Positions 13,660-20,870 of a DNA stretch of 20,870 nt are shown here, one piece after another. Where the stretch lies: positions 1 through 20,870 of the forward strand of contig WOZC01000131.1 in NCBI GenBank assembly GCA_011620465.1, given 5' to 3'. A program made the translations under genes and the position numbers. The stretch comes from Anaerolineaceae bacterium (GTDB lineage: Bacteria; Chloroflexota; Anaerolineae; Anaerolineales; Anaerolineaceae). Position 1 is the first letter of the stretch, and each line of letters opens with the position of its first letter. The notes beneath the pieces were generated by a model. The model was given only the letters and a program-made list of their open reading frames with translations. It was not told where the DNA came from and made no database searches.

Positions 13660-14238
13660 TTAGAAGGTCGCTTTAGGTGTAAGAGTTACTCCGTATCGCT
13701 CAATGAGTTCAACAAAGGCATCAATGATGGATTGAAGGAATTTCACAGTACCTTCGTTATTGATCTTGCCATGCTCATCAATCAACTTGTCAGTATGGGC
13801 GATGTAAGCTTCCGGCTGCTGCAGGGTGGGCATATTTAGAAAGGTCAGGGTTTGACGGAGGTGATGATTCGCACTAAAACCAGACAGATTACCGGTTGAT
13901 TGGCTGACTACCAGGGCGGGCTTGCCATTCCACACCGATTGACCATAAGGACGGGAGCCGATGTCCAGTGCATTTTTGAGCGCGGCAGGGTAAGAGCGGT
14001 TGTGTTCGGGTGTGACAAAAATGACGGCATCAATATCTCTTAACTGATCCCGGAAGGTTTCGTATTGTTCCGGAGTATCTTCAGAGTCATAATCCTGGTT
14101 GTAGAGCGGCAGGTTATCGATTTTGATAAATTTGGCATCGTAACCTTCAGGTAAAAGACTCACCAGGTTGTTAGCTAAACTCTGGCTTAAAGAATTCTTA
14201 CGGGTTGATCCAACGACTACTGCAATTTTTTTGTTCAT
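13660..14238 (-). CDS. NAD(P)H-dependent FMN reductase (flavodoxin-like, ChrR/azoreductase family)
   Basis: Cytoplasmic flavoprotein, 192 residues, probably reducing quinones, azo compounds, chromate or free flavin with NAD(P)H. The phosphate-binding loop GSTRKNSLSQSLA (about 10-22) and the flavin-contacting TPEHNRSYPAALKNALD segment are both characteristic of the NADPH_dep_FMN_red fold. Length is normal. GAGG lies about five bases before ATG 14238, with a promoter at 14289-14317 and a strong terminator just after the stop, so it is a single-gene transcription unit. The natural substrate is not known. Confidence 0.9.
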   Translation of the reverse strand: MNKKIAVVVGSTRKNSLSQSLANNLVSLLPEGYDAKFIKIDNLPLYNQDYDSEDTPEQYETFRDQLRDIDAVIFVTPEHNRSYPAALKNALDIGSRPYGQSVWNGKPALVVSQSTGNLSGFSANHHLRQTLTFLNMPTLQQPEAYIAHTDKLIDEHGKINNEGTVKFLQSIIDAFVELIERYGVTLTPKATF

Positions 14239-14288
14239 TTATTCCTCTAAGAGTTGTAAAATATTATCTTTAGAACAAGTATCCATTT

Positions 14289-14317
14289 TTAATAAGGGAA
14301 CGGCAAGTTTATGTCAA
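14289..14317 (-). promoter_or_regulatory. Promoter of the FMN reductase gene
   Basis: On the minus strand TTGACA (14317-14312) is followed after exactly 17 bases by TATTAA (14294-14289), 4 of 6. Initiation near 14282 gives a leader of about 43 bases. Confidence 0.6.
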
Positions 14318-14407
14318 AGCTTTCGCTTGACATTGAATGGCAACTCTTCGATGGAAGAGCTGGTTTAAGTCGGTTTGTTTACTTATGGAATCTGAATTAC
14401 CAAAAGG

Positions 14408-15268
14408 TTAGCTAACATCCTTGTAGAAAGAGTCCTTGAATCGCTTAAGGGCTGAAGAAATTTGGTCAGACAAGTGCTGAATTTTGCCTTCATCAGAGTC
14501 AGTGCCAGAGTTTTGGGTTTCTTGGGATTTTTGGGCATTCTGCATATCGCGAGCATTGCGGCGCAATTGGTTTTCCTGGAGAGGGCGATGCGTACCGTCA
14601 CACAGAGGTTTGATATGCGAAAAACCACAAGTGCAGAGGGTGACACGGTTGCGAGGCGTAAATGGAGCCCCATCGGCTCGTTCGATTGGGATATAACCCA
14701 TCACCCACAGAGGTCCGCGGATTTCGCCGTACTGGGTGCATTCGTAGGTATCGGCGATTTGCATGGGCAAATCGGGCTCCACATCGGGACCATTCTTATG
14801 AAGCTTATAGGTCAGGGAACCAGAGGGGCAGTCCTCGACCATTTTGATGGCACGCGCTTTGTTTGTCAGGTTGCTCGCGTTTTCTGTCAGTTCGACGAAA
14901 TCCGTATCCTTGAGCACACAAAATCCTGAATTCATGCACAAGCGGGCATGTTTTGTGACCATAAAACCATCCGGACCGTAATAGTTCAGGTCGCGCCCGA
15001 AAGGTCTGTCGGTGATCGCGATTTCTTCTCCGATAAAATTGGAACCAATATGTGAGTTATCGCAAAACGGCATGGTTTGGCTTTTACCACAACGACAGAG
15101 TAAATAAGTTCCCTCTTTATGTTCCACTTCGCCCCCGTCGATCCATTCCAGCGGTTCGCCGTAAGGAGAGCAATATTGAGACTTCTTTACAAGGGGGACA
15201 TTTCCGGTAACGCGATATGGACCGTCTTTGATAATTTTGATTTTGAAGGAAGGATCTTGATCTGTCAT
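14408..15268 (-). CDS. Iron-sulfur protein with two CDGSH domains and a divergent ferredoxin-like segment
   Basis: 286 residues from ATG 15268. Two CDGSH-type cluster sites are visible: CRCGKSQTMPFCDNSH (C58, C60, C69, H73) and CTCGFSHIKPLCDGTH (C212, C214, C223, H227), each a 3-Cys/1-His 2Fe-2S ligand set. Between them C111, C117 and C147 (ARLCMNSGFC, EDCPSGSLTY) match the Fer4_19/DUF1271 segment often joined to CDGSH. The last 55 residues are hydrophilic and Gln/Asn/Ser-rich. No membrane segment, so it is a soluble redox or cluster-transfer protein of unknown partner. A GTG at 15277 is the longer alternative, but GGGTG is better spaced for the ATG. Confidence 0.9.
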   Translation of the reverse strand: MTDQDPSFKIKIIKDGPYRVTGNVPLVKKSQYCSPYGEPLEWIDGGEVEHKEGTYLLCRCGKSQTMPFCDNSHIGSNFIGEEIAITDRPFGRDLNYYGPDGFMVTKHARLCMNSGFCVLKDTDFVELTENASNLTNKARAIKMVEDCPSGSLTYKLHKNGPDVEPDLPMQIADTYECTQYGEIRGPLWVMGYIPIERADGAPFTPRNRVTLCTCGFSHIKPLCDGTHRPLQENQLRRNARDMQNAQKSQETQNSGTDSDEGKIQHLSDQISSALKRFKDSFYKDVS

Positions 15269-15292
15269 ATTTTTCACCCGAGAACAATTTTG

Positions 15293-15298
15293 ATTATA
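15293..15298 (-). promoter_or_regulatory. -10 element of the CDGSH gene
   Basis: A perfect TATAAT on the minus strand, 24 bases before ATG 15268. The best -35 match is TTATCA with a 19-base spacer, which is weak. The rest of 15299-15462 shows nothing further that I can interpret. Confidence 0.45.
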
Positions 15299-15462
15299 TC
15301 AAAGATAGTAGATGAGGTGATAAGAATACGCATTTGAAAAATAAATAGCGAAAATCCCTGCGCCCTTCTGATTTGGTCATTCTGTCGTTCTGGCTGGAGT
15401 AAAGCTCATCTACTCTTAATAGAAGATGGAAAATTTATAACGAACCACCGACGCTGGCGTGG

Positions 15463-16632
15463 CTAAACCGAAAGAATCTGGGTTGCTGCAGCGGAGGCAG
15501 TAGCGGCGAGAGATTGGGTCATGCCAACCCTGGCATGCGGGATCTGGTTTGCGCCTGCTTCTCCACGCAACTGATGGCACGCTTCCACCACCTGGTAGAC
15601 GCCTGAAGCCCCCAGCGGGAAGCCTCGCGCCTTGTGTCCACCCATGGTCGCTACAGGCAGCGAACCCTGAAGCGTGAGCGAGCCATCGCTGGCGAGCTTC
15701 CAGCCTTGTCCCCGGTGGGCAAAACCGGCTGCTTCAAGGGATAATAAGGCATGCAGGGTTGTGTTATCTGAATACTCGAAGAAATCCAAATCAGAGAGTG
15801 TTTCCCCGGCTTTTAACAAGGCATGTTGGACGGAGACGGCAGCGGCTTCAAAAAACAGCGGATCAGGGCGATCATGCAGCGCCAGGCGGTCGGTGACCAA
15901 AGCCGAGCTGAGAAGCCGAACAGGAGCGTGAGCTGGATTACGCGTAAGGAACTCTTGCCTGGTAAGAATGAGCGCCGCAGCGCCATCGGCATTTGGGGCA
16001 ATGTCGAACTGGTTGAACGCACCGGTATCTTCGGTTGCATTGCGGTAGGAATCCAAATTGATCGCACGGCGGAACATTGCATGAGGGTTATGGACAGCGT
16101 TGTTGTGCGCGATGATCGGGAATTGTCCTAAGGCCTCACGCGGGAACTGGTATTCATGCAGATAGCGCTGCAGCAGGAGGGATGCTTGCCCGACCATGGT
16201 GAGCCCTTCGGAGGCCTCATAATCAGAGTCCAGGCCGGTTGAGAGCAGGCGGTTTTCAATGCCAGCGCCAACGACATCAGTCACTTTTTCTACTCCGACA
16301 ACTGCGGCAACGTCGACCATGCCGGAACGGATGGCATTATAAGCCAGGTAGATAGCGGCACCGCCGGATGCCTCGGCAGCTTCTGCAGTGAAGCCTTCTG
16401 CTTTGCCAGAAAGACCAGCATATTCCGTGATAAGGGCACCCAGGTTCGCCTGGCGGGAAGCGTTGGCAGCCAGCATGTTGCCGACAAATACTGCCTGCGG
16501 CTGCAATCCATCAGCGTCCTGGCGGGCAGCCTTGAGAGCGCGCACTGCCAGGCTGCGCAGGGAGACATCCCAAAGTTCACCGATTTCGGTTTGACCGATA
16601 CCGACAATGAAAACGTCGTTGGTGGTCTGCAT
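15463..16632 (-). CDS. Thiolase-superfamily protein of the mevalonate cluster, lacking the canonical catalytic residues
   Basis: 389 residues with the overall architecture of archaeal/SCP2-type acetyl-CoA acetyltransferase: VFIVGIGQTEIG at the start, SGGAAIYLAYNAIRSG, QFDIAPNADGAAALILT, and GGHKARGFPLGASG near the end. Catalytic positions differ. The nucleophile Cys of the EAACASGG motif is Glu87 (codon GAG at 16374-16372), the His of EvHDaFt is Ser288, and the His of GHPxGA is Phe338. It may be structural, a lyase-type homologue (as in Ltp2-like aldolases, which also lost the Cys), or non-functional as a thiolase. It starts one base after the HMG-CoA synthase stop (TAAGATG), so the two are coupled. 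The DUF35 protein usual in archaeal thiolase-HMGCS complexes is absent here. Confidence 0.85.
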   Translation of the reverse strand: MQTTNDVFIVGIGQTEIGELWDVSLRSLAVRALKAARQDADGLQPQAVFVGNMLAANASRQANLGALITEYAGLSGKAEGFTAEAAEASGGAAIYLAYNAIRSGMVDVAAVVGVEKVTDVVGAGIENRLLSTGLDSDYEASEGLTMVGQASLLLQRYLHEYQFPREALGQFPIIAHNNAVHNPHAMFRRAINLDSYRNATEDTGAFNQFDIAPNADGAAALILTRQEFLTRNPAHAPVRLLSSALVTDRLALHDRPDPLFFEAAAVSVQHALLKAGETLSDLDFFEYSDNTTLHALLSLEAAGFAHRGQGWKLASDGSLTLQGSLPVATMGGHKARGFPLGASGVYQVVEACHQLRGEAGANQIPHARVGMTQSLAATASAAATQILSV

Positions 16633-16633
16633 C

Positions 16634-17722
16634 TTAGCGGGTCACGATCTCGCCGCGGAAACGCAGGTAGGTGGCATAATCGATTTCTGTACGCCGGGAT
16701 ATGTAATCCTGGGTTGAAAGAGCCTTACCGCGCCGTTGTGACAGCTCCCGCCGTACTTTGATGATGAACGAATCAGAGCCAGCGCCAGAACCATACGAAG
16801 TCATCAAGATCAGGTCGCCGGCTTTCGCCACATCAAGAATACCAGTAAGCCCGATGATAGCGGCACCGGAGTAAGTATTGCCGATCACAGGGGAAAGTAA
16901 ACCGGGAGCGATCTGTTCTGGTGTAAAGCCCAGGACTTTGGCAGCACGTTGAGGGAACTTGGTGTTGGGCTGATGGAAGACGGCATAGGCAAAATCGGAC
17001 GCTTTCAAACCGGTTTCGGCAAGAATGGTTTGGGCAGAGCTCAGAATATGCTCAAAATATGCCGGGTCACCGGTGAAACGCTGCCCGTGCTCTGGATAGA
17101 CCTGATTTTCCCGCCGCCAGAAATCGGGCGTATCTGAAACGTAACTATAAGCAGCTTCGATGGAAGCCAGCGAACCTTTTTGTGGACCGATGATGTAGGC
17201 AGCACCGCCGCTGGCGGCTGTATACTCCAGCGCGTCGCCCGGTTTGCCCTGGGCGGTATCCATGCCAATAGCGAGAGCGTATTCGCCCATGCCCGAGCCA
17301 ACCAAGCCCATCGCGGCGACCATCGCTTCAGTGCCGGCTTTACAGGCGAACTCCCAGTCCCCAGCCTGAATATCGTTGGAAGCGCCGATGGCTTCGGCTA
17401 CCACGGTACCGCTGGGTTTGACCGCGTAAGGGTGCGACTCTGAGCCGACCCAGACTGCGCGCAGCTGTTCAGCGCTGATTTCAGAGCGCTTGAGCGCGTT
17501 GCGAGCGGCTTCGATGGACATCGTAATGACATCTTCATCCAGCCCGGCTACTGCTTTTTCCTTGACAGGGTAGCCGCCAGTGCTGCCCCAAATGCGTCCA
17601 ATTTCCCTGGCTGGCAGGCGGTAACGTGGCACATAAGCGCCGTAACCTTGGATGCCGACCTTGATTTTGGGCACCAGGAGTTTGCTTTTTTCAGGTTTGG
17701 GGATGTGTTGGTTTTCAGGCAT
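16634..17722 (-). CDS. mvaS: Hydroxymethylglutaryl-CoA synthase, archaeal type
   Basis: Condenses acetyl-CoA with acetoacetyl-CoA to HMG-CoA in the mevalonate pathway. 362 residues, close to the 345-355 of archaeal enzymes plus an N-terminal extension of about 20 Lys/Pro-rich residues. The catalytic set is intact: nucleophile C127 in EFACKAGTEA, H250 in VFHQPNTKFP and N282 in GNTYSGA, with E95 in GSESHPYAVKPS near the usual general base. GIQGYGAYVPRYR at 23-35 is the family start. ATG 17722 overlaps the HMG-CoA reductase stop by eight bases and lies four bases downstream of a GGAA. Related enzymes work in a complex with a thiolase and DUF35. Confidence 0.94.
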   Translation of the reverse strand: MPENQHIPKPEKSKLLVPKIKVGIQGYGAYVPRYRLPAREIGRIWGSTGGYPVKEKAVAGLDEDVITMSIEAARNALKRSEISAEQLRAVWVGSESHPYAVKPSGTVVAEAIGASNDIQAGDWEFACKAGTEAMVAAMGLVGSGMGEYALAIGMDTAQGKPGDALEYTAASGGAAYIIGPQKGSLASIEAAYSYVSDTPDFWRRENQVYPEHGQRFTGDPAYFEHILSSAQTILAETGLKASDFAYAVFHQPNTKFPQRAAKVLGFTPEQIAPGLLSPVIGNTYSGAAIIGLTGILDVAKAGDLILMTSYGSGAGSDSFIIKVRRELSQRRGKALSTQDYISRRTEIDYATYLRFRGEIVTR

Positions 17723-18995
17723 TTATAGTTCCATTCCATTGCGCCAAGATTTCAAGCGCGCGGGCAATTTTAATGTTATTTTCGGCAACCAGTTGAGCAG
17801 CAACAGCATCTGCCTGCTCCGGTTTAGCCCCAGCAGACAGAGCAACTTGGCGAGCATGCAGGCTCATATGTCCTTTTTGGATGCCTTCGGTAGCAAGGGC
17901 ACGCAGCGCAGCCAGGTTCTGAGCCAGACCGACCGCTGCGATAATTTCACCTAATTCTGATACCGATTGTACCCCCATCAATTTGAGATTGGCTTTGGCT
18001 GTAGGATGCACTTTGGTAGCCCCGCCAACGATACCTAACGCCATGGGAAGCTTAATAGAGCCCAGCAGGTCGCCATTCTCAGCCTTAGTCCAGCGCGTGA
18101 GGCTGCGGTATTTCCCGGAGCGGGCGGCATACGCGTGAGCGCCGGCTTCGACAGCCCGCCAGTCGTTGGCAGTAGCCAAAACAACCGCGTCGATACCATT
18201 CATGACGCCTTTGTTGTGGGTAGCAGCCCGATAGGGGTCGGCTTCAGCAAAAGCCCAGGCTTCGATGATTCCTTCGCGTACCTGTTGGCCGCTGTAGTCA
18301 TCAAACGCCAGATCCTGGCAGGCAATACGCACACTTGCCCAAGCAAGGCGTCGGTCAGCCAGGTTGGAAAGGATGCGCAGGTGCACACGACCACCCGTAA
18401 GTTCTTCAATTATTGGAGCCAGATACTCGAGCATGGAGTTGATGATATTGGCACCCATGGCATCCTGCACATCCACAATCAGGTGGATGATCAGCATCGG
18501 ACCGACCTCGGTTTCGGGCAGGATCCGAGTTTGCAGGTCGCGTGGACCGCCGCCATACTTTTGGATGCTGGGGTGGAAATTGGCGACAGCCTGCAGTAAT
18601 TCGTTTTTATGGACAAGAACTTTTTCAGCAGCAGCCTGGGGGTCGGGCAGATCAAGCACCTGCAGCTGGCCGATCATCTCCTGGGAGGTCATGGCGGCTT
18701 GGAACCCGCCATTGGCTTTGGCGAGTTTTGCCATGAACGAAACCCCGGCAATTACAGAAGGCTCTTCGATGACCATGGGAACCAGCACGTCGCGCCCATT
18801 AACCAAGAAATTTTGGGCGATACCAAGAGGCAGGCTGTAAAGACCGACCACGTTTTCAACCATGGCGTTGGCAGTCTCGAGGTCCAGCCCTCCCTCTTTT
18901 TGGTAGGCGCGCAAATCTTCCGGGCTGAGGTTTGAGTTCGAAGCAAGTGTTTCCAGCCGCTCGGTAAGGCTTTGTTGATAGAATTTCCGGGTCAT
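17715..18995 (-). CDS. mvaA: Class II hydroxymethylglutaryl-CoA reductase
   Basis: Reduces HMG-CoA to mevalonate with NAD(P)H. 426 residues, matching the class II (Pseudomonas mevalonii-type) length of about 428 without a membrane domain. Catalytic residues align with a constant offset of five from the P. mevalonii numbering: E78 (EEPS), K262 (ATHNKG), D278 (TANDWR) and H376 (KGHMSLH). ENVVGLYSLPLGIAQNF, QDAMGANIINSM and GGATKVHP are also typical. It is first in the three-gene mevalonate operon. The ATG at 18995 follows a TATAAT by nine bases with no Shine-Dalgarno, so the mRNA is probably nearly leaderless. Although class II enzymes are often labelled degradative, the HMG-CoA synthase partner indicates biosynthesis. 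Confidence 0.95.
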   Translation of the reverse strand: MTRKFYQQSLTERLETLASNSNLSPEDLRAYQKEGGLDLETANAMVENVVGLYSLPLGIAQNFLVNGRDVLVPMVIEEPSVIAGVSFMAKLAKANGGFQAAMTSQEMIGQLQVLDLPDPQAAAEKVLVHKNELLQAVANFHPSIQKYGGGPRDLQTRILPETEVGPMLIIHLIVDVQDAMGANIINSMLEYLAPIIEELTGGRVHLRILSNLADRRLAWASVRIACQDLAFDDYSGQQVREGIIEAWAFAEADPYRAATHNKGVMNGIDAVVLATANDWRAVEAGAHAYAARSGKYRSLTRWTKAENGDLLGSIKLPMALGIVGGATKVHPTAKANLKLMGVQSVSELGEIIAAVGLAQNLAALRALATEGIQKGHMSLHARQVALSAGAKPEQADAVAAQLVAENNIKIARALEILAQWNGTINA

Positions 18996-19004
18996 ATCAC
19001 TTTA

Positions 19005-19031
19005 ATTATAGGGAAGATCCTCTGGTCTTCC
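19005..19031 (-). promoter_or_regulatory. Promoter and palindromic operator of the mevalonate operon
   Basis: TATAAT (19010-19005, minus) lies nine bases before the HMG-CoA reductase ATG. Directly upstream, 19012-19031 is GGAAGATC-CTCT-GGTCTTCC on the plus strand, an inverted repeat matching 7 of 8 per arm, sitting where a -35 would be. No -35 hexamer is recognisable, which suggests an activator or repressor site. Confidence 0.5.
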
Positions 19032-19177
19032 ATAATACGTAAGGCTATTTATAGCAAGTCAATACTCTAAAAAACTATCAAAAATGACTTTGTAAATCCT
19101 GTCAGTTTGCAGAAGCTTTGTGTGCAGGTTAGCTTTCCTCTGGTTATACTACCACCAGTAGAAAATAAGAGGCAGAA

Positions 19178-20143
19178 ATGACAGAGAGTCACAAACAGGT
19201 TTACGATGTGATCATTATTGGCGGCGGACCAGCTGGGGCAACAGCAGCTATGTATGCTGCCAGAGCGGGATTGAGGGTGGGAATCCTGGATAAGGGGCTG
19301 ACCACTGGCGCTTTGGGCACCACCAGCAAAATCGCCAATTACCCGGGGATCGAAGGGGAGGTCGGAGGGGCAGAGCTGCTGCAAACTATGCGCAAGCAAG
19401 CTGGCGAGTTTGGGGCTGAGTTTATCAACGATAAAGCAATCGGAACAGACCTGAGCTCTGATCCTAGAGCGGTTTTTGGCAACCTGGGAATTTATGAAGC
19501 ACGGGCGATCATCGTAGCCACTGGTTCAATGGGGCGCAGCAACCTGATCAAGGGCGAGGCGGAATTGTTGGGACGAGGGGTTTCTTATTGCGCGGTTTGT
19601 GATGCAGCTTTCTTTAATGATAAGGAAGTTGCCGTGATTGGCAAAAGCGATGAAGCGGTTGACGAAGCCCTTTACCTGGCTCGTTTTGCCCGAACGGTGC
19701 ACTTTTTTGCGCCCAGTAAGGAATTAAACGTCAGCCCGGAAGAATTCGAACTTCTGCAAGGAACGCAAAATGTTATCTTGCACCTGGGCAGTGTTGTAAA
19801 GGAAATCTATGGGGATGGTAAGGTGGAAGGGGTAAGGTTTTTGGATCGGGAAGCCGGTGAGGGTGAACAAAGCCTCCCGGTTTTCGGAGCTTTTGTCTAT
19901 TTGCAAGGCGCCAAACCGATCACAGACTTTTTGCAGGGTCAGATAGAAATCTCAGACGAAGGTTGTGTGCGAGTCGATCGGGAGAACCAGACCAATATCC
20001 CCGGTGTATATGCAATTGGGGATGTGATCTGCACGCATGTGAAACAGGCAGTGATTGCGGCTGGCGACGGCGCCATCGCCGCGATCGCAGCGGAGAAATG
20101 GCTGCGGGGAAAGAGCAAGCCCAGGGTTGATTGGGGTAAGTGA
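19178..20143 (+). CDS. Thioredoxin-reductase-like FAD disulfide reductase without the NADPH motif
   Basis: Soluble flavoprotein, 321 residues, TrxB architecture: FAD motif IIGGGPAGATAAMYAARAG (13-31), ATG at 114-116, redox disulfide CAVC (138-141), and the second FAD motif GVYAIGDV near the end. In the NAD(P)H domain the usual GGGxSA is GKSDEA (155-160), and the HRRxxxR that grips the NADPH phosphate is replaced by FAPSKEL. NADPH dependence is therefore doubtful; ferredoxin- or other-donor thioredoxin reductases (FFTR/DTR-like) show similar losses. AGAGG lies six bases before ATG 19178. A TATACT at 19145-19150 is a possible -10. The thioredoxin partner is not in the window. Confidence 0.87.
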   Translation: MTESHKQVYDVIIIGGGPAGATAAMYAARAGLRVGILDKGLTTGALGTTSKIANYPGIEGEVGGAELLQTMRKQAGEFGAEFINDKAIGTDLSSDPRAVFGNLGIYEARAIIVATGSMGRSNLIKGEAELLGRGVSYCAVCDAAFFNDKEVAVIGKSDEAVDEALYLARFARTVHFFAPSKELNVSPEEFELLQGTQNVILHLGSVVKEIYGDGKVEGVRFLDREAGEGEQSLPVFGAFVYLQGAKPITDFLQGQIEISDEGCVRVDRENQTNIPGVYAIGDVICTHVKQAVIAAGDGAIAAIAAEKWLRGKSKPRVDWGK

Positions 20144-20196
20144 TCTTGCTGCCATCACGGCGCAAGACGATACCCATCAGACCTTGCTTTAGCGTG

Positions 20197-20202
20197 TAAA
20201 AT
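20197..20202 (+). promoter_or_regulatory. -10 element abutting the final methyltransferase start
   Basis: TAAAAT (5 of 6 to consensus, preceded by TG) ends six bases before ATG 20209, so a transcript would begin at the start codon. AGGG lies between but is too close for a normal Shine-Dalgarno. No -35 is clear. Confidence 0.45.
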
Positions 20203-20208
20203 AGGGCT

Positions 20209-20870
20209 ATGCCAAAAGTAATCCCCGATGATTTAGATAAAGCTGCTAAACGCGGAGAGCCGTCGCATGTATGGCGGGCGGGTCAGGAGCGTCGTTTTGC
20301 CATGTTGCGGGAGGCAGCCGGAGAACGTCTGAAGGGGAAAGTGCTGGTGGATGGCTGCGGAGTGGGTATGTATCTTTCCCGGTTGGTGCCAGTTTCTGGC
20401 ATTGCAATTGGTCTGGATATCGAATTGCCGCGTGTACAGGAAAGCCGCGAATTCACCCCAAACGTGTTTTGTGCCGCCGGCGAATATGTGCCGTTGGTAT
20501 CAGATAGCTTTGACCTGGTTTTCAGCCATGAAGTGTTGGAGCATGTCCAGGATGACCAAAAAGCAATCAGAGAGATGGTGAGGGTGTTGAAACCTGGCGG
20601 CAGGATCGTTCTGTTTTGCCCTAACCGGGGATACCCGTTCGAAACCCATGGGCATTATTGGAAAGGCAAGTATCATTTTGGCAACACCCCTCTGATCAAC
20701 TGGCTTCCGCGTCCTTTACGCGATAAGCTGGCACCGCATGTTGAGGTTTACACGCGTAAGGATTTGGCAAAATTGTTTGCCGGTTTACCTGTCAAATTCG
20801 TGGAACGAAGGACAATTTTTGGGGCGTACGATAATATCATTGAGCGCAAACCGGGTTTAGGCAAGGGCTT
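20209..20870 (+). CDS. SAM-dependent methyltransferase (Methyltransf_11 type), truncated by the window end
   Basis: About 220 codons before the window ends, with no stop reached. Motif I is VLVDGCGVGMYLSRLV (about 46-61), followed by GLDIE, then CAAGEYVPLVSDSFDLVFSHEVLEHVQDD and the post-motif LKPGGRIVLFCPN, all standard for class I methyltransferases acting on small molecules or lipids. GYPFETHGHYWKGKYHFGNTP and later PHVEVYTRKDLAKLF are typical of the cell-envelope/quinone type members with a later substrate lid, but the substrate cannot be named. It seems to be its own transcription unit, 65 bases after the flavoprotein gene. Confidence 0.85.
   Translation, partial: MPKVIPDDLDKAAKRGEPSHVWRAGQERRFAMLREAAGERLKGKVLVDGCGVGMYLSRLVPVSGIAIGLDIELPRVQESREFTPNVFCAAGEYVPLVSDSFDLVFSHEVLEHVQDDQKAIREMVRVLKPGGRIVLFCPNRGYPFETHGHYWKGKYHFGNTPLINWLPRPLRDKLAPHVEVYTRKDLAKLFAGLPVKFVERRTIFGAYDNIIERKPGLGKG

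Noticed and set aside
15278..15462. Missing DUF35 (OB-fold/zinc) gene after the thiolase
   Set aside because: Only 185 bases lie there, with no frame carrying the rubredoxin-like CxxC pattern.

Overview
The window (about 52% GC by eye) looks like a chromosomal segment of a Chloroflexota bacterium, most likely class Anaerolineae. The clues are a mevalonate-pathway cluster with an archaeal-type HMG-CoA synthase, a fused-type ChlI/ChlD chelatase gene, a DUF3467-translin-Cas4-like nuclease operon, and a 4.5S-type SRP RNA. The assignment is inferred from protein families, not from a database search.

Layout. 1-75: probable end of an IS3-family insertion sequence. 129-1826 (-): GH13 alpha-amylase-family enzyme, divergent from a DMT permease (1898-2818, +) that appears leaderless. 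2861-5258 (+): an autoregulated-looking ArsR-family regulator and an MFS exporter. 5248-8994 (-): a long co-oriented block. In transcription order it holds ssb, DUF3467, a translin-family protein, a membrane-anchored Cas4-like nuclease split into two overlapping genes, the SRP RNA with its own promoter, a zinc-ribbon methyltransferase and a decayed M23 lipoprotein. 9215-10743 (+): tRNA-Pro(TGG), a GT2 glycosyltransferase and rnhB. 10744-11149: the only gene-free stretch over 300 bases, filled with inverted repeats that include an unusual four-way junction. 11150-11401 (+): NifU-like protein. 11408-13524 (-): a ChlI-like ATPase and a ChlD-like VWA protein, joined across a slippery A9 run by a -1 shift. 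13660-15268 (-): FMN reductase and a double-CDGSH Fe-S protein. 15463-18995 (-): thiolase-like protein, HMG-CoA synthase and class II HMG-CoA reductase as an overlapping operon. 19178-20143 (+): thioredoxin-reductase-like flavoprotein lacking the NADPH motifs. 20209-end (+): a truncated methyltransferase.

How genes work together. The nucleic-acid block (ssb, DUF3467, translin, nuclease halves) is chained by 1-4 base overlaps and probably makes one functional unit. The mevalonate genes feed isoprenoid synthesis, but the thiolase-like member lacks the usual catalytic residues. The chelatase locus probably makes both a small ATPase subunit and a 705-residue fused subunit from one mRNA. Several genes (1898, 18995, 20209) have a -10 element only 6-9 bases before the ATG, which points to leaderless transcripts.
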